The notes under the pieces were generated by a model, which saw only the letters and a program-made list of their open reading frames with translations, was not told the origin of the DNA and made no database searches. Below, one piece after another: positions 56,314 through 64,000 of a stretch of 64,000 bases of DNA. Origin of the DNA: Pseudovibrio ascidiaceicola (GTDB lineage Bacteria; Pseudomonadota; Alphaproteobacteria; Rhizobiales; Stappiaceae); the NCBI RefSeq assembly GCF_900114245.1, contig NZ_FOSK01000011.1:62001-126000 (forward strand). Direction: 5' to 3'. The stretch's first letter is position 1, and each line of letters begins with the position of its first letter. The position numbers and the translations under genes are program-made.

Positions 56314-56331
56314 TCTGGAAAGGACAGGACC

Positions 56332-59300
56332 ATGGCAACAATGGTGCTTTCAAGCGCAGGTGCAGCCGTTGGCGGTGCACTTGGCGGTCCTATGGGCGCT
56401 ATCATAGGGCAAACACTGGGCGCTCTGGGAGGAGCATGGATCGACCAGCAAATCTTCGGCGAAAACAGAGAACTCTCCGTCGGTAAGTTAGGTGACCTGC
56501 AATTACAGACTGCTGCTGAAGGGGCGTCATTGCCCTTTGTCTATGGCCGCGTGCGTGTCACCGGCAACATCATCTGGGCCACACGGCTGGAGGAGGTCGT
56601 CTCCGAAGAAAAGCAGGGCGGAAAAGCCACTGGTTCTTCGACCACAATCACCAGCCACAGTTACTTCGCCAACTTCGCTGTCGCCCTGTGCAAGGGCCCT
56701 ATCACAGCGGTGCGCCGTGTCTGGGCCAACGGTAAGGAGCTGGACACCAGCGCAATCAATATGAGGGTGTATCTGGGGGCAGAAAATCAACAACCCGACC
56801 CACTGATCGAAGCCAAGCAAGGCACCGCGCCAGCCTATAAAGGCACCGCGTATGTGGTGTTCGAACGCCTCCCTCTGGCAGAGTTCGGGAACCGCATCCC
56901 CCAACTCGCCTTTGAAGTACTGCGCTCTATTGAACCACTGGAACAGCAGATCAAGGCTGTCACGCTTATCCCCGGAGCCGGAGAGTTTGCCTATCACCCG
57001 CAGGAAGTTATCGAGGAGCTCGCTCCCGGCAACACGCGGAGCGTCAACCGCCATGGCAAGGGCGAGGAAACTGATCTGGTCCGTTCCTTGGATGAACTTC
57101 AGGCCCTCTGCCCAAACCTAAAAAGCGTTGCGCTCGTCGTCGCTTGGTTTGGTGATGATTTGCGCGCTTCTAAGTGCACCATTCAGCCCAAAGTGACCTA
57201 CCAGACCACAAAGCATCTACCTGAGAACTGGAGCGTTGCAGGGCTAACCCGAGCTGAGGCGCAAGAGGTCTCCCGCATCAATGACAGACCAGCCTATGGC
57301 GGCACACCATCAGACATCTCGGTTACAGAAGCCATCAAAGAACTGAAGCGCCGCAGCCTTGCCGTCATGTTCTACCCCTTCGTGATGATGGACATTCCGG
57401 ACGACAACCAGCTGCCCGACCCATACGGTGCCACCATGCAGTCCAGCTTCCCCTGGCGCGGTCGCATCACCTCTGACATCGCATTGGGCCAACCCGGAAC
57501 ACAGCAGGGAACCAACGCAGTTACACCGCAGATAGACGCTTTTGTTGGCACAGGCAGCGACTGGCGGTTCCACCGTTTTATCCTGCACTATGCCAATTTG
57601 GTGAAGGAGGCAGGCGGAGTAGAGGCGTTCCTCATCGGCTCAGAAATGCGAGGTCTCACCCAATGTTGGGCAGGCGGCAACGCGTTTCCGTTCACTGATC
57701 GCTTGCAAACGCTGGTCTCAGAGGTTCGCCAGATCGTCGGCAGCCAGACCAAACTTTCCTACGCAGCCGATTGGAGTGAATATGCGGGCCTCAGTCCCCA
57801 ATCTGGTGACCTGCGTTTTCCCCTGGATCCGCTCTGGGCACATGCAGACATTGATTTCGTCGGTATCGACAACTACCTGCCCCTAACGGACTTGCGTCAA
57901 AGCGACGACCCGCAAACAGCCTACAACCTCAAGGAATTGCGAGAGGGGATAGCCTCGGGTGAGTATTATGACTGGTACTACGCAAGTGACAATGACCGCT
58001 CCGCAAAGGCCCGCAGCCCGATTACAGACGGAGCCTACAACAAGCCGTGGGTGTTCCGGCAAAAGGATCTAAAGAACTGGTGGCAAAACCAGCACTTTGA
58101 ACGCAGTGCAAGTACGCAGCAAAACGCACCAACTCCATGGGTACCTCAATCAAAACCCATCTGGTTCACCGAGCTCGGCTTTCCTGCTGTCGATAAAGGA
58201 ACGAACCAGCCCAATGTCTTCGTAGATCCTAAATCTGCTGAAAGCGCCTTGCCGCATTTCTCTAATGGGCAGCAAGATGACCTTGTCCAACGGCGCGCGC
58301 TGGAAGCAAGCCTCAGTTATTGGGGAGCAGACCACCCGGACTGGCCGCAGGGCGACAACCCAGCCTCAAGCACCTACGCAGGTACGATGGTCGATGCAGA
58401 TAACTCCTTCCTCTGGACATGGGACGCCCGCCCATTCCCCGAGTTCCCGACATATTCTGATGTGTGGGCAGACGGACAGAACTGGCAGCTTGGTCACTGG
58501 CTGACAGGCCGCTTCGGCGCAACCTCTGTCTCAGGCCTTATCCGCGCCATGCGTAATGATTTTGGACACACACAAGAGTTGACAGAGATCGCTGAGCTAG
58601 GCGAAACCATCGAAGGCCTGATTGTGACAGGTCCAACCTCCCTGCGTTCAGCCCTCTCTCCCATCCTGCAACTCGCCGGAGGCATCGCCGTTGATCGCGG
58701 AACCCATCTGGCAATCCTCCCCAAATTCGCCAAGGCCACCCCCAATGGGAAACTGAGCCTTGCTGACCTGTTGGAAGCTGAAGAGGAGGAAGGCTACATC
58801 TCCATCAGCCGCAATGATGGCAGTGATTTGCCAGCAGAACTCCGACTGCGAGGTATGGACCCTAATAACAATTATGAGGCTCTTGTTGTCTCTTCCCGCC
58901 GTCTGGAGGGCATGGATCGGCGCACGTCCAACATCCAACTCCCCATCACAACTTCGCTCCCCTCTGCCCAAAAGCTGGTTCAAAAAATGCACCAGGGCTT
59001 ATGGCTGGATAGGGAGACCCTTCAGTTCAGACTTGCTCTGAGCAAAATCGATCTGAGACCGGGGGATATACTGGAACTTCCTGGCGAGCTTCTGGGTGAT
59101 GACACGACTTCCTTGCAGTGCCGGATTGATCAGATCTCATCAGGAGCCCATCTGGACGTTCAGGCCGTACGGCTCAATGGACATCCTGTTACAGCCGCAA
59201 CAGCAATCTCGGATGGGGCATCACAACGCTCTTTCAACGACACCACCTCAGGTCCACCAATTGTCAGCATCTTGGATCTGCCAAGGTTTCACGGTGAGGG

Positions 59301-60213
59301 AGCGGACGATGGAAGCCCGGTCATCGCTGTCTACAATGCGAACTGGCCGAGTGCCTATCAGCTCTATGCTTCCAGTTCGGGAGAGGAGTTTACGCCGCTA
59401 TTGCAAGTGACTGAACCCGCCACCATGGGAAATTTGCAAGAGCCTCTCATCTCTGGCCCACTTTGGCGCTGGGATCTGGCCTCCCATATCACGGTAAAAC
59501 TCTATGGAGGCCAGTTACAAAGCCGAAAGCTGCTCGATGTGCTCTCAGGCGCAAATGCCTGTGCTGTTCGCAAGAATGAGGAGTGGGAAGTGATACAGTT
59601 CTGTAAAGCAGAACTGATCGCCCCCATGACTTACAAGCTCACGCAGTTACTCAGAGGGCAATTGGGCACGGAGCATCTGGTTGCTTCGTCGAGCGCTGAG
59701 AACGCTGAGTTCATCCTGTTAGATCAATCCCTGCTGAAACTGCCATGGACCAGTGACAAAGCCGATGTTGCCCTCTCATACCGGGTAGTGCCAGCTGGTA
59801 AGCCTCTGGGCTTTAAATGGGCAGAGAACACAAGCCATGCTGGAAAACAAAGCTCACTAAAGCCATTCGCACCCGTTCATCTGAGTGCAAGTCAAACAGA
59901 TAATGGGGATTTGGAACTTAAATGGATTCGCAGAGCCAGATGGGAGGCGGACAGCTGGGCAATTCCAGATACTCCTCTCCAAGAGGATAAACTTCAGTTT
60001 TCGGTCACGCTTTATCGTCAGGATAGGAGCGAAAATGAACGGACAGTTTTGCGTGAATACGAGCCGACACAGGAAAGCCTGATAATCCCGCATACCGAGT
60101 TACAATCGCTCCTTGACGCAGGTCAGCATCTTCTGACGTGTGAAGTTGCTCAAAACTCAACGAAATTCGGTTTGGGGACAACTTCAGATTGCTTGGTGAG
60201 TGTAACACTTTAA
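56332..60213 (+). CDS. GTA g15, baseplate/host-recognition megaprotein (GTA-TIM)
   Basis: A 1293-residue protein, last of the cluster. A Gly/Ala-rich N-terminus (SSAGAAVGGALGGPMGAIIG) and a phage-hub-like region (VYGRVRVTGNIIWATRLEE near residue 70) are followed by a TIM-barrel (GTA_TIM) domain about 300-730 with KLSYAADWSEYAGL near 475 and FTELGFPAVDKGTNQPN near 610. A phage-tail_3 region and a C-terminal receptor-side domain follow. It ends in host recognition and cell-surface contact. The ATG follows g14 by 18 bp. Confidence 0.92.
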   Translation: MATMVLSSAGAAVGGALGGPMGAIIGQTLGALGGAWIDQQIFGENRELSVGKLGDLQLQTAAEGASLPFVYGRVRVTGNIIWATRLEEVVSEEKQGGKATGSSTTITSHSYFANFAVALCKGPITAVRRVWANGKELDTSAINMRVYLGAENQQPDPLIEAKQGTAPAYKGTAYVVFERLPLAEFGNRIPQLAFEVLRSIEPLEQQIKAVTLIPGAGEFAYHPQEVIEELAPGNTRSVNRHGKGEETDLVRSLDELQALCPNLKSVALVVAWFGDDLRASKCTIQPKVTYQTTKHLPENWSVAGLTRAEAQEVSRINDRPAYGGTPSDISVTEAIKELKRRSLAVMFYPFVMMDIPDDNQLPDPYGATMQSSFPWRGRITSDIALGQPGTQQGTNAVTPQIDAFVGTGSDWRFHRFILHYANLVKEAGGVEAFLIGSEMRGLTQCWAGGNAFPFTDRLQTLVSEVRQIVGSQTKLSYAADWSEYAGLSPQSGDLRFPLDPLWAHADIDFVGIDNYLPLTDLRQSDDPQTAYNLKELREGIASGEYYDWYYASDNDRSAKARSPITDGAYNKPWVFRQKDLKNWWQNQHFERSASTQQNAPTPWVPQSKPIWFTELGFPAVDKGTNQPNVFVDPKSAESALPHFSNGQQDDLVQRRALEASLSYWGADHPDWPQGDNPASSTYAGTMVDADNSFLWTWDARPFPEFPTYSDVWADGQNWQLGHWLTGRFGATSVSGLIRAMRNDFGHTQELTEIAELGETIEGLIVTGPTSLRSALSPILQLAGGIAVDRGTHLAILPKFAKATPNGKLSLADLLEAEEEEGYISISRNDGSDLPAELRLRGMDPNNNYEALVVSSRRLEGMDRRTSNIQLPITTSLPSAQKLVQKMHQGLWLDRETLQFRLALSKIDLRPGDILELPGELLGDDTTSLQCRIDQISSGAHLDVQAVRLNGHPVTAATAISDGASQRSFNDTTSGPPIVSILDLPRFHGEGADDGSPVIAVYNANWPSAYQLYASSSGEEFTPLLQVTEPATMGNLQEPLISGPLWRWDLASHITVKLYGGQLQSRKLLDVLSGANACAVRKNEEWEVIQFCKAELIAPMTYKLTQLLRGQLGTEHLVASSSAENAEFILLDQSLLKLPWTSDKADVALSYRVVPAGKPLGFKWAENTSHAGKQSSLKPFAPVHLSASQTDNGDLELKWIRRARWEADSWAIPDTPLQEDKLQFSVTLYRQDRSENERTVLREYEPTQESLIIPHTELQSLLDAGQHLLTCEVAQNSTKFGLGTTSDCLVSVTL

Positions 60214-60350
60214 CAATTGCTTTTACCGGATTATTTGCAAACCAAGCCAAGAAACATCACAGACCCCAGAGAATCTGCTAGGTCTTTGTTTTGAAATAAA
60301 TAACACCTCGTTCATGTGAGGTTCAGCCAGTGCCAGTTAGAAGACGCCCT

Positions 60351-60644
60351 ATGAGACACCAATTCCACAACCTCTTTTTTCGCTCATTGATGGCACTGGC
60401 TTTGGCAGCAACGGTTTTTACATGGTCGGCACCTGCGCAGGCCGCGTGTTTGTCCTCCAGTCAGACAAGGCAGGCTGTCGCCAGCGGTCAGGCGCGGCCT
60501 CTGGGCTCGCTGCGGGTCAATGGGCAGATACTCTCAGCTAAGCTCTGTCAGCAAGGAGGGGGATTGGTCTATGTGCTTTCCGTACTCAACAACGGCAACG
60601 TCTCGCAAGTGACGCTGGACGCACGAACAGGGCGCCGGTTGTAA
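60351..60644 (+). CDS. Exported PepSY-like small protein
   Basis: A 97-residue protein with a Sec signal (LMALALAATVFTWSAPAQAA, cut near residue 26). The mature part, with QTRQAVASGQARPLGSLR and ILSAKLCQQGGGLVYVLSVL, and the end QVTLDARTGRRL, resembles a single PepSY domain, often found beside two-component systems that it modulates in the periplasm. A GTG seven codons earlier is an alternative start. It lies 107 bp before the response regulator. Confidence 0.75.
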   Translation: MRHQFHNLFFRSLMALALAATVFTWSAPAQAACLSSSQTRQAVASGQARPLGSLRVNGQILSAKLCQQGGGLVYVLSVLNNGNVSQVTLDARTGRRL

Positions 60645-60751
60645 CCGAGCTGAGAAGAACTCTGGATAGAGATTTTTCTGCCTGAATTTGAACGAATTTT
60701 AAAAGCGATATTAGGCAACAAAAGCCTGAGTGTTGGTGTGGGGTAGATCTT

Positions 60752-61417
60752 ATGCGAATGTTGATCGTTGAAGATGATCGCGATTTGAACAGGCAACTGT
60801 CTGAAGCGTTGGAAGACGCAGGCTACGTTGTCGATAAAGCATACGACGGCGAAGAAGGTCATTTCCTCGGCGATACTGAACCCTATGACGCTGTCATTCT
60901 GGATCTTGGCCTGCCGCAGATGGATGGTCTCAGTGTGCTGGAACGCTGGCGCAGAGACGGCCATTCCATGCCGGTCCTCATCCTGACAGCGCGCGACCGT
61001 TGGAGTGATAAGGTCGCTGGCATTGATGCTGGTGCAGATGATTACGTTGCAAAGCCGTTCCATATGGAAGAAGTGCTGGCACGGGTGCGGGCACTGGTCC
61101 GTCGCGCAGCTGGCCTGGCCTCAAACGAGATCTCCATTGGCGACATTGTTCTGGACACCAAAGCAGGCAAAGTGACGAAAAACGGCATGTCCGTAAAACT
61201 CACTTCACATGAGTTCCGTCTGCTGTCTTATCTCATGCACCACAAAGGCCGTGTAATCTCCAGAACAGAGCTGGTTGAGCATCTGTATGATCAGGACTTT
61301 GACCGCGACTCCAATACGATTGAGGTGTTTGTAGGACGACTGCGCAAGAAGTTTGGTAGTTCACTCATCGAAACCGTTCGCGGATTGGGTTACAGGCTAC
61401 AGGAAGAAAATGCCTGA
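60752..61417 (+). CDS. feuP: OmpR/PhoP-type response regulator, FeuP-like
   Basis: A 221-residue response regulator. The receiver domain has Asp8/Asp9 in VEDDRD, the phosphorylated Asp51 in VILDLGLPQMDG and Lys101 in VAKPFH. A winged-helix output domain follows, with LTSHEFRLLSYLMHHKGRVI near 150 and SNTIEVFVGRLRKKFG near 190. Its closest relative from memory is rhizobial FeuP, which controls cyclic glucan export and related genes. It overlaps the kinase gene by 8 bp. Confidence 0.85.
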   Translation: MRMLIVEDDRDLNRQLSEALEDAGYVVDKAYDGEEGHFLGDTEPYDAVILDLGLPQMDGLSVLERWRRDGHSMPVLILTARDRWSDKVAGIDAGADDYVAKPFHMEEVLARVRALVRRAAGLASNEISIGDIVLDTKAGKVTKNGMSVKLTSHEFRLLSYLMHHKGRVISRTELVEHLYDQDFDRDSNTIEVFVGRLRKKFGSSLIETVRGLGYRLQEENA

Positions 61418-62831
61418 TAAGAACAGCTCAGATACCAACGACCTGCAAGGGCTCCTTAGCTGGAACCCCATCAGGTTCATTCGCAAGAAACAGCAGGCGT
61501 CATTGGCATGGCGTCTGATTTTTGTTGCGGGCCTGTGGGCTCTTGTTAGTCTGGTGGTTGCTGGTGCCATTCTTGTTGCTCTGTTTCGCGAAGCAGGTGA
61601 AAAGGCACTGGATGAGCGCCTTGAAGTGCATATGACAGCAATTGTCAGTGCGCTTGCGGCGGAAGGCGACCAGCAAAACCCTGCATTACGACGTATCGGT
61701 GATCCACGGTTCAACATGCCGCTGTCGGGTTGGTACTGGACCGTGCAACGCGGTGGCAAAGTTCTGTTTGAAAGCGAATCTCTTTTTGGTGACACGCTAC
61801 GCCTGCAAAACATGAAGGGTGAACTGGAACTCAAGCAAAACGTTACTGGTCCAGCTGGTCGGGATCTGCGTCTGCTGCAAAAACGCATCCAGTTCGGTGG
61901 ACTTCAGCCGGTGACAATAGCAGTCGCAGGAAGCACCCGCGAGCTGGGCGAGAGTACGGCATCCTTTGCATGGCAAGCGGCGATCACACTTGGTGTTCTT
62001 GGGCTTGGGCTTGTCGCTGCCATCTTCTTGCAGGTGCGCTTTGGTTTACGTCCGCTAACTGAACTTCAGGAGAGTCTTGGTCGCGTTCGTCAGGGAAAAG
62101 AGGAAGAAGTTCAGGAAGATCTGCCCAAAGAGCTGAAACCGCTTGCTGTTGAACTCAATGCTCTCATCCATTCAAACAGAGAAGTCGTGGAACACTCCAG
62201 AACTCAGGTGGGAAATCTTGCTCATGCCCTGAAAACGCCTCTGTCTGTTATTACCAACGAGGCTAGAAGTTCAGATGAACCGCTCGCCCTGAAGGTTTCG
62301 GAGCAAGCGGATCTTATGAGAGGGCAAGTTCAGCACTATCTGGAAAAAGCACGGATGGCGGCTCAGCGCCGGGTGATCGGAGTGTCGTGTGAGGCCGCTC
62401 CTGTCGTGTCGCGCATGGCACGCGCTATGGAAAAAATCCATCGCGACAAAGAGCCAGAGATCACGGTTGATATGGATGAGACTCTTTTGTTCCGCGGGGA
62501 ACAACAAGATCTGGAAGAAATCCTTGGGAACTTGTTGGATAACGCCTGCAAATGGTGTGATAAAAAAGTGTCAGTGACGCTGAAAAACAACAATTCCTCT
62601 GCGTCACTCATCGCTTTGATCGTAGAAGACGATGGTCCTGGACTGGGTGCTGAAGAGAAAAAACGTGCACTGCGCAGAGGGCAAAGATTGGATGAAACTG
62701 TCCCCGGAACGGGGTTAGGTTTATCCATAATTGTTGACATTGCAGGTATTTACGGTGGTTCATTTGAACTTGGCGATAGCGAGTTAGGTGGATTGAAGGC
62801 AACGGTGATCTTGCCGTCTCTGACAATCTGA
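61410..62831 (+). CDS. feuQ: Sensor histidine kinase, FeuQ-like
   Basis: A 473-residue inner-membrane kinase. Helices near residues 33-58 and 190-215 enclose a periplasmic sensor of about 130 residues; a HAMP-like linker follows. The H-box is NLAHALKTPLSVI near 280 with the phospho-accepting His; the N-box is LGNLLDNACKWC near 375; G-boxes are VEDDGPGLG and GTGLGLSI. AGGAAG precedes ATG 61410, which lies inside the response-regulator gene, so the pair is coupled. A periplasmic ligand, possibly the PepSY-like protein, is inferred. Confidence 0.85.
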   Translation: MPDKNSSDTNDLQGLLSWNPIRFIRKKQQASLAWRLIFVAGLWALVSLVVAGAILVALFREAGEKALDERLEVHMTAIVSALAAEGDQQNPALRRIGDPRFNMPLSGWYWTVQRGGKVLFESESLFGDTLRLQNMKGELELKQNVTGPAGRDLRLLQKRIQFGGLQPVTIAVAGSTRELGESTASFAWQAAITLGVLGLGLVAAIFLQVRFGLRPLTELQESLGRVRQGKEEEVQEDLPKELKPLAVELNALIHSNREVVEHSRTQVGNLAHALKTPLSVITNEARSSDEPLALKVSEQADLMRGQVQHYLEKARMAAQRRVIGVSCEAAPVVSRMARAMEKIHRDKEPEITVDMDETLLFRGEQQDLEEILGNLLDNACKWCDKKVSVTLKNNNSSASLIALIVEDDGPGLGAEEKKRALRRGQRLDETVPGTGLGLSIIVDIAGIYGGSFELGDSELGGLKATVILPSLTI

Positions 62832-63028
62832 TCTGTTTTGGGGCAGGGGTTGCATCTGTTTCAAACAGTACTGATAGTAAGTGTAACTGTGTTTTAAGGG
62901 GTTGCTCCACGAAAGTGTTTTCAAGCTAATGACGCTGCTTTGGTTTGAGGCCTTACTGGAAGACCTTGGAAGGGACGAAAGTGCCTTTCCGGAAAACGGA
63001 TAAGTCGCAGAAGCGACAAAGAGGATGC

Positions 63029-63487
63029 ATGTTGGTGCGAAACTGGAAAAAACTGATGGTCTTACCTGTCGTTGTTGGCGGTTTAGCCAGCTGTGCGACA
63101 TCCGATCATGTCACCAGTGCTCAAACCGATGCGTCTTCCTCATCGATTTTCGGTTTCTGGTCTTCTGACAGTGAGCAAAACGCGGCCGCCCAGGCTGCAA
63201 TCGACAGCGCCACAGAAGGCGAGTTGAAGCAGCTGCTCAGAAGCGGTGATCTCGACACTGTCTATAAAGCACAGAGCAAAGCGTTGAATGCGTCTGATGC
63301 AGGCAACAAAGTTGTCTGGCGCAACCGATTCTCTGGTGCACAAGGCACAGCTAAGTCTGGTCCCGTTTATTACGTGAATGATCGTCGCTGCCGTGATTTC
63401 CAGCATACCATCGCATATGATGAGAAAACTCAGGTGATCAAAGGCGCAGCATGTAAGGACGGTGAGCGCTGGGCAGCGTTGAACTAA
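63029..63487 (+). CDS. Lipoprotein of the 17-kDa surface-antigen type (RT0821-like)
   Basis: A 152-residue protein with a lipobox (GGLASC, lipid Cys near residue 22). The C-terminal part (VYYVNDRRCRDFQHTIAYDE and KGAACKDGERWAAL) matches the RT0821/Lpp0805-type surface protein domain with its paired cysteines. Function unknown; probably outer-membrane anchored. An ATG 28 codons earlier is rejected, since GAGG stands just before 63029. Confidence 0.8.
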   Translation: MLVRNWKKLMVLPVVVGGLASCATSDHVTSAQTDASSSSIFGFWSSDSEQNAAAQAAIDSATEGELKQLLRSGDLDTVYKAQSKALNASDAGNKVVWRNRFSGAQGTAKSGPVYYVNDRRCRDFQHTIAYDEKTQVIKGAACKDGERWAALN

Positions 63488-63653
63488 CCTGAAATCCCTT
63501 GCTATAAGCAGTTTTTACTGAAGGAAACGCATCTTTCGCATGCGGAAAGGGACGCTTGTCAAGATTTGATTAAGCAATTCCGCCGATAGTTTTGATCAAC
63601 AAATACAATTTTAGCAGTTGTCGTCTGCTGCGTGTTGTGAGGGTTGAGCGTGT

Positions 63654-64000
63654 ATGAGTTCAACCAGTGTAAAGCTGAGTACCAGAGAGATTTGGATGCA
63701 CGAGGTCAACCATAAAGCATTGCAAATGGAGAAGGTGTTAGGAGCCTTGTCTCAATCTGCTTTGCGGATGTTGGAACGGTCCGTCGATGATACCGTGCAA
63801 AGCGGAACCTCGGTGCCCAATGCCGAACTCATGCTGCTCACTATCCGCCGGCTCCTTGGTGAAGCCTCCTATATACCTGAGAATAAGCTGTCCCTGGATA
63901 CTCCACTCAAGCGCGCAATTCTCAGCCCCCTCCAACCGTTCCTCATTCAAATGCCGCTGAGCACGCCGCAACAAGGTCGGATCGATTCAGCCGTAATGGA
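63654..64000 (+). CDS. Unknown protein, truncated by the window end
   Basis: An ATG-initiated frame stays open for 115 codons to the end of the window. The part seen is helical and Leu/Gln-rich, with TREIWMHEVNHKALQMEKVL near residue 10 and AELMLLTIRRLLGEASYIP near 58. GAGGG lies about 12 bases upstream. No family recognised. Confidence 0.55.
   Translation, partial: MSSTSVKLSTREIWMHEVNHKALQMEKVLGALSQSALRMLERSVDDTVQSGTSVPNAELMLLTIRRLLGEASYIPENKLSLDTPLKRAILSPLQPFLIQMPLSTPQQGRIDSAVM

Noticed and set aside
45752-60213. Temperate prophage instead of GTA
   Set aside because: No integrase, repressor, lysis or replication genes, no att repeats, and gene order follows RcGTA exactly.

Overview
The window looks like chromosomal DNA of an alphaproteobacterium near the Rhizobiales/Rhodobacterales border. 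A Pseudovibrio or Stappiaceae relative is my best guess, made from gene content and moderate GC, not from a search. Pointers are a MucR/Ros zinc-finger regulator, DUF6456, DUF1491, DUF2336 and DUF5330 proteins, a FeuP/FeuQ-like two-component pair behind a PepSY-like protein, a complete RcGTA-type gene transfer agent cluster, and mosaic palindromic repeats like those of rhizobia. I see no rRNA, tRNA, CRISPR array, transposase, integrase or attachment site.

Layout. 0-10.5 kb holds an asparaginase-II protein, then a minus-strand run: a Tat-exported beta-helix protein, the MeaB GTPase, a YbjQ protein, a voltage-gated-type K+ channel, an SDR, and both methylmalonyl-CoA mutase subunits that MeaB protects. 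10.5-20.3 kb is mixed metabolism and regulation: a LuxR-type regulator behind a 741-bp structured leader, an M20 peptidase, a LOG protein, an EamA exporter, a haloacid-dehalogenase-type HAD protein, a branched-chain aminotransferase, a YbfB/YjiJ-type MFS protein and Fe-type superoxide dismutase. 20.3-23.5 kb is an overlapping cassette of TetR regulator, two-helix membrane protein, Rieske oxygenase and ferredoxin-type reductase. 23.5-27.4 kb carries tandem four-cysteine exported paralogs, oligopeptidase B and MsrB. 27.6-33.6 kb is a seven-gene Mrp Na+/H+ antiporter operon.

33.6-45.3 kb carries regulators and cell-envelope genes: MucR, a DnaA-domain-IV-like protein overlapping a DUF6456 protein, SufE, several alphaproteobacterial DUF proteins, a peptidoglycan-binding membrane protein, a lipoprotein, and a translationally coupled PBP1A-DUF1214-DUF1254 trio. 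45.5-60.2 kb is the gene transfer agent: small and large terminase, portal, g3.5, prohead protease, capsid, connectors, tail proteins, tape measure, NlpC/P60 peptidase and the 1293-residue baseplate/host-recognition protein, all on the plus strand with many stop/start overlaps. 60.3-62.8 kb is a PepSY-like protein plus a response regulator and histidine kinase; a lipoprotein and a truncated unknown gene end the window.

The most unusual signals are non-coding or very small: a probable promoter-terminator unit (small RNA or leader) just upstream of the GTA, repeat elements before g1 and between g2 and g3, a strong 9-bp hairpin in an unexpected gap between g11 and g12, small ORFs missed by length cut-offs, the small membrane protein locked between a TetR gene and a Rieske oxygenase, and the paired four-cysteine exported proteins. 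I found no clearly unprecedented multi-gene system.
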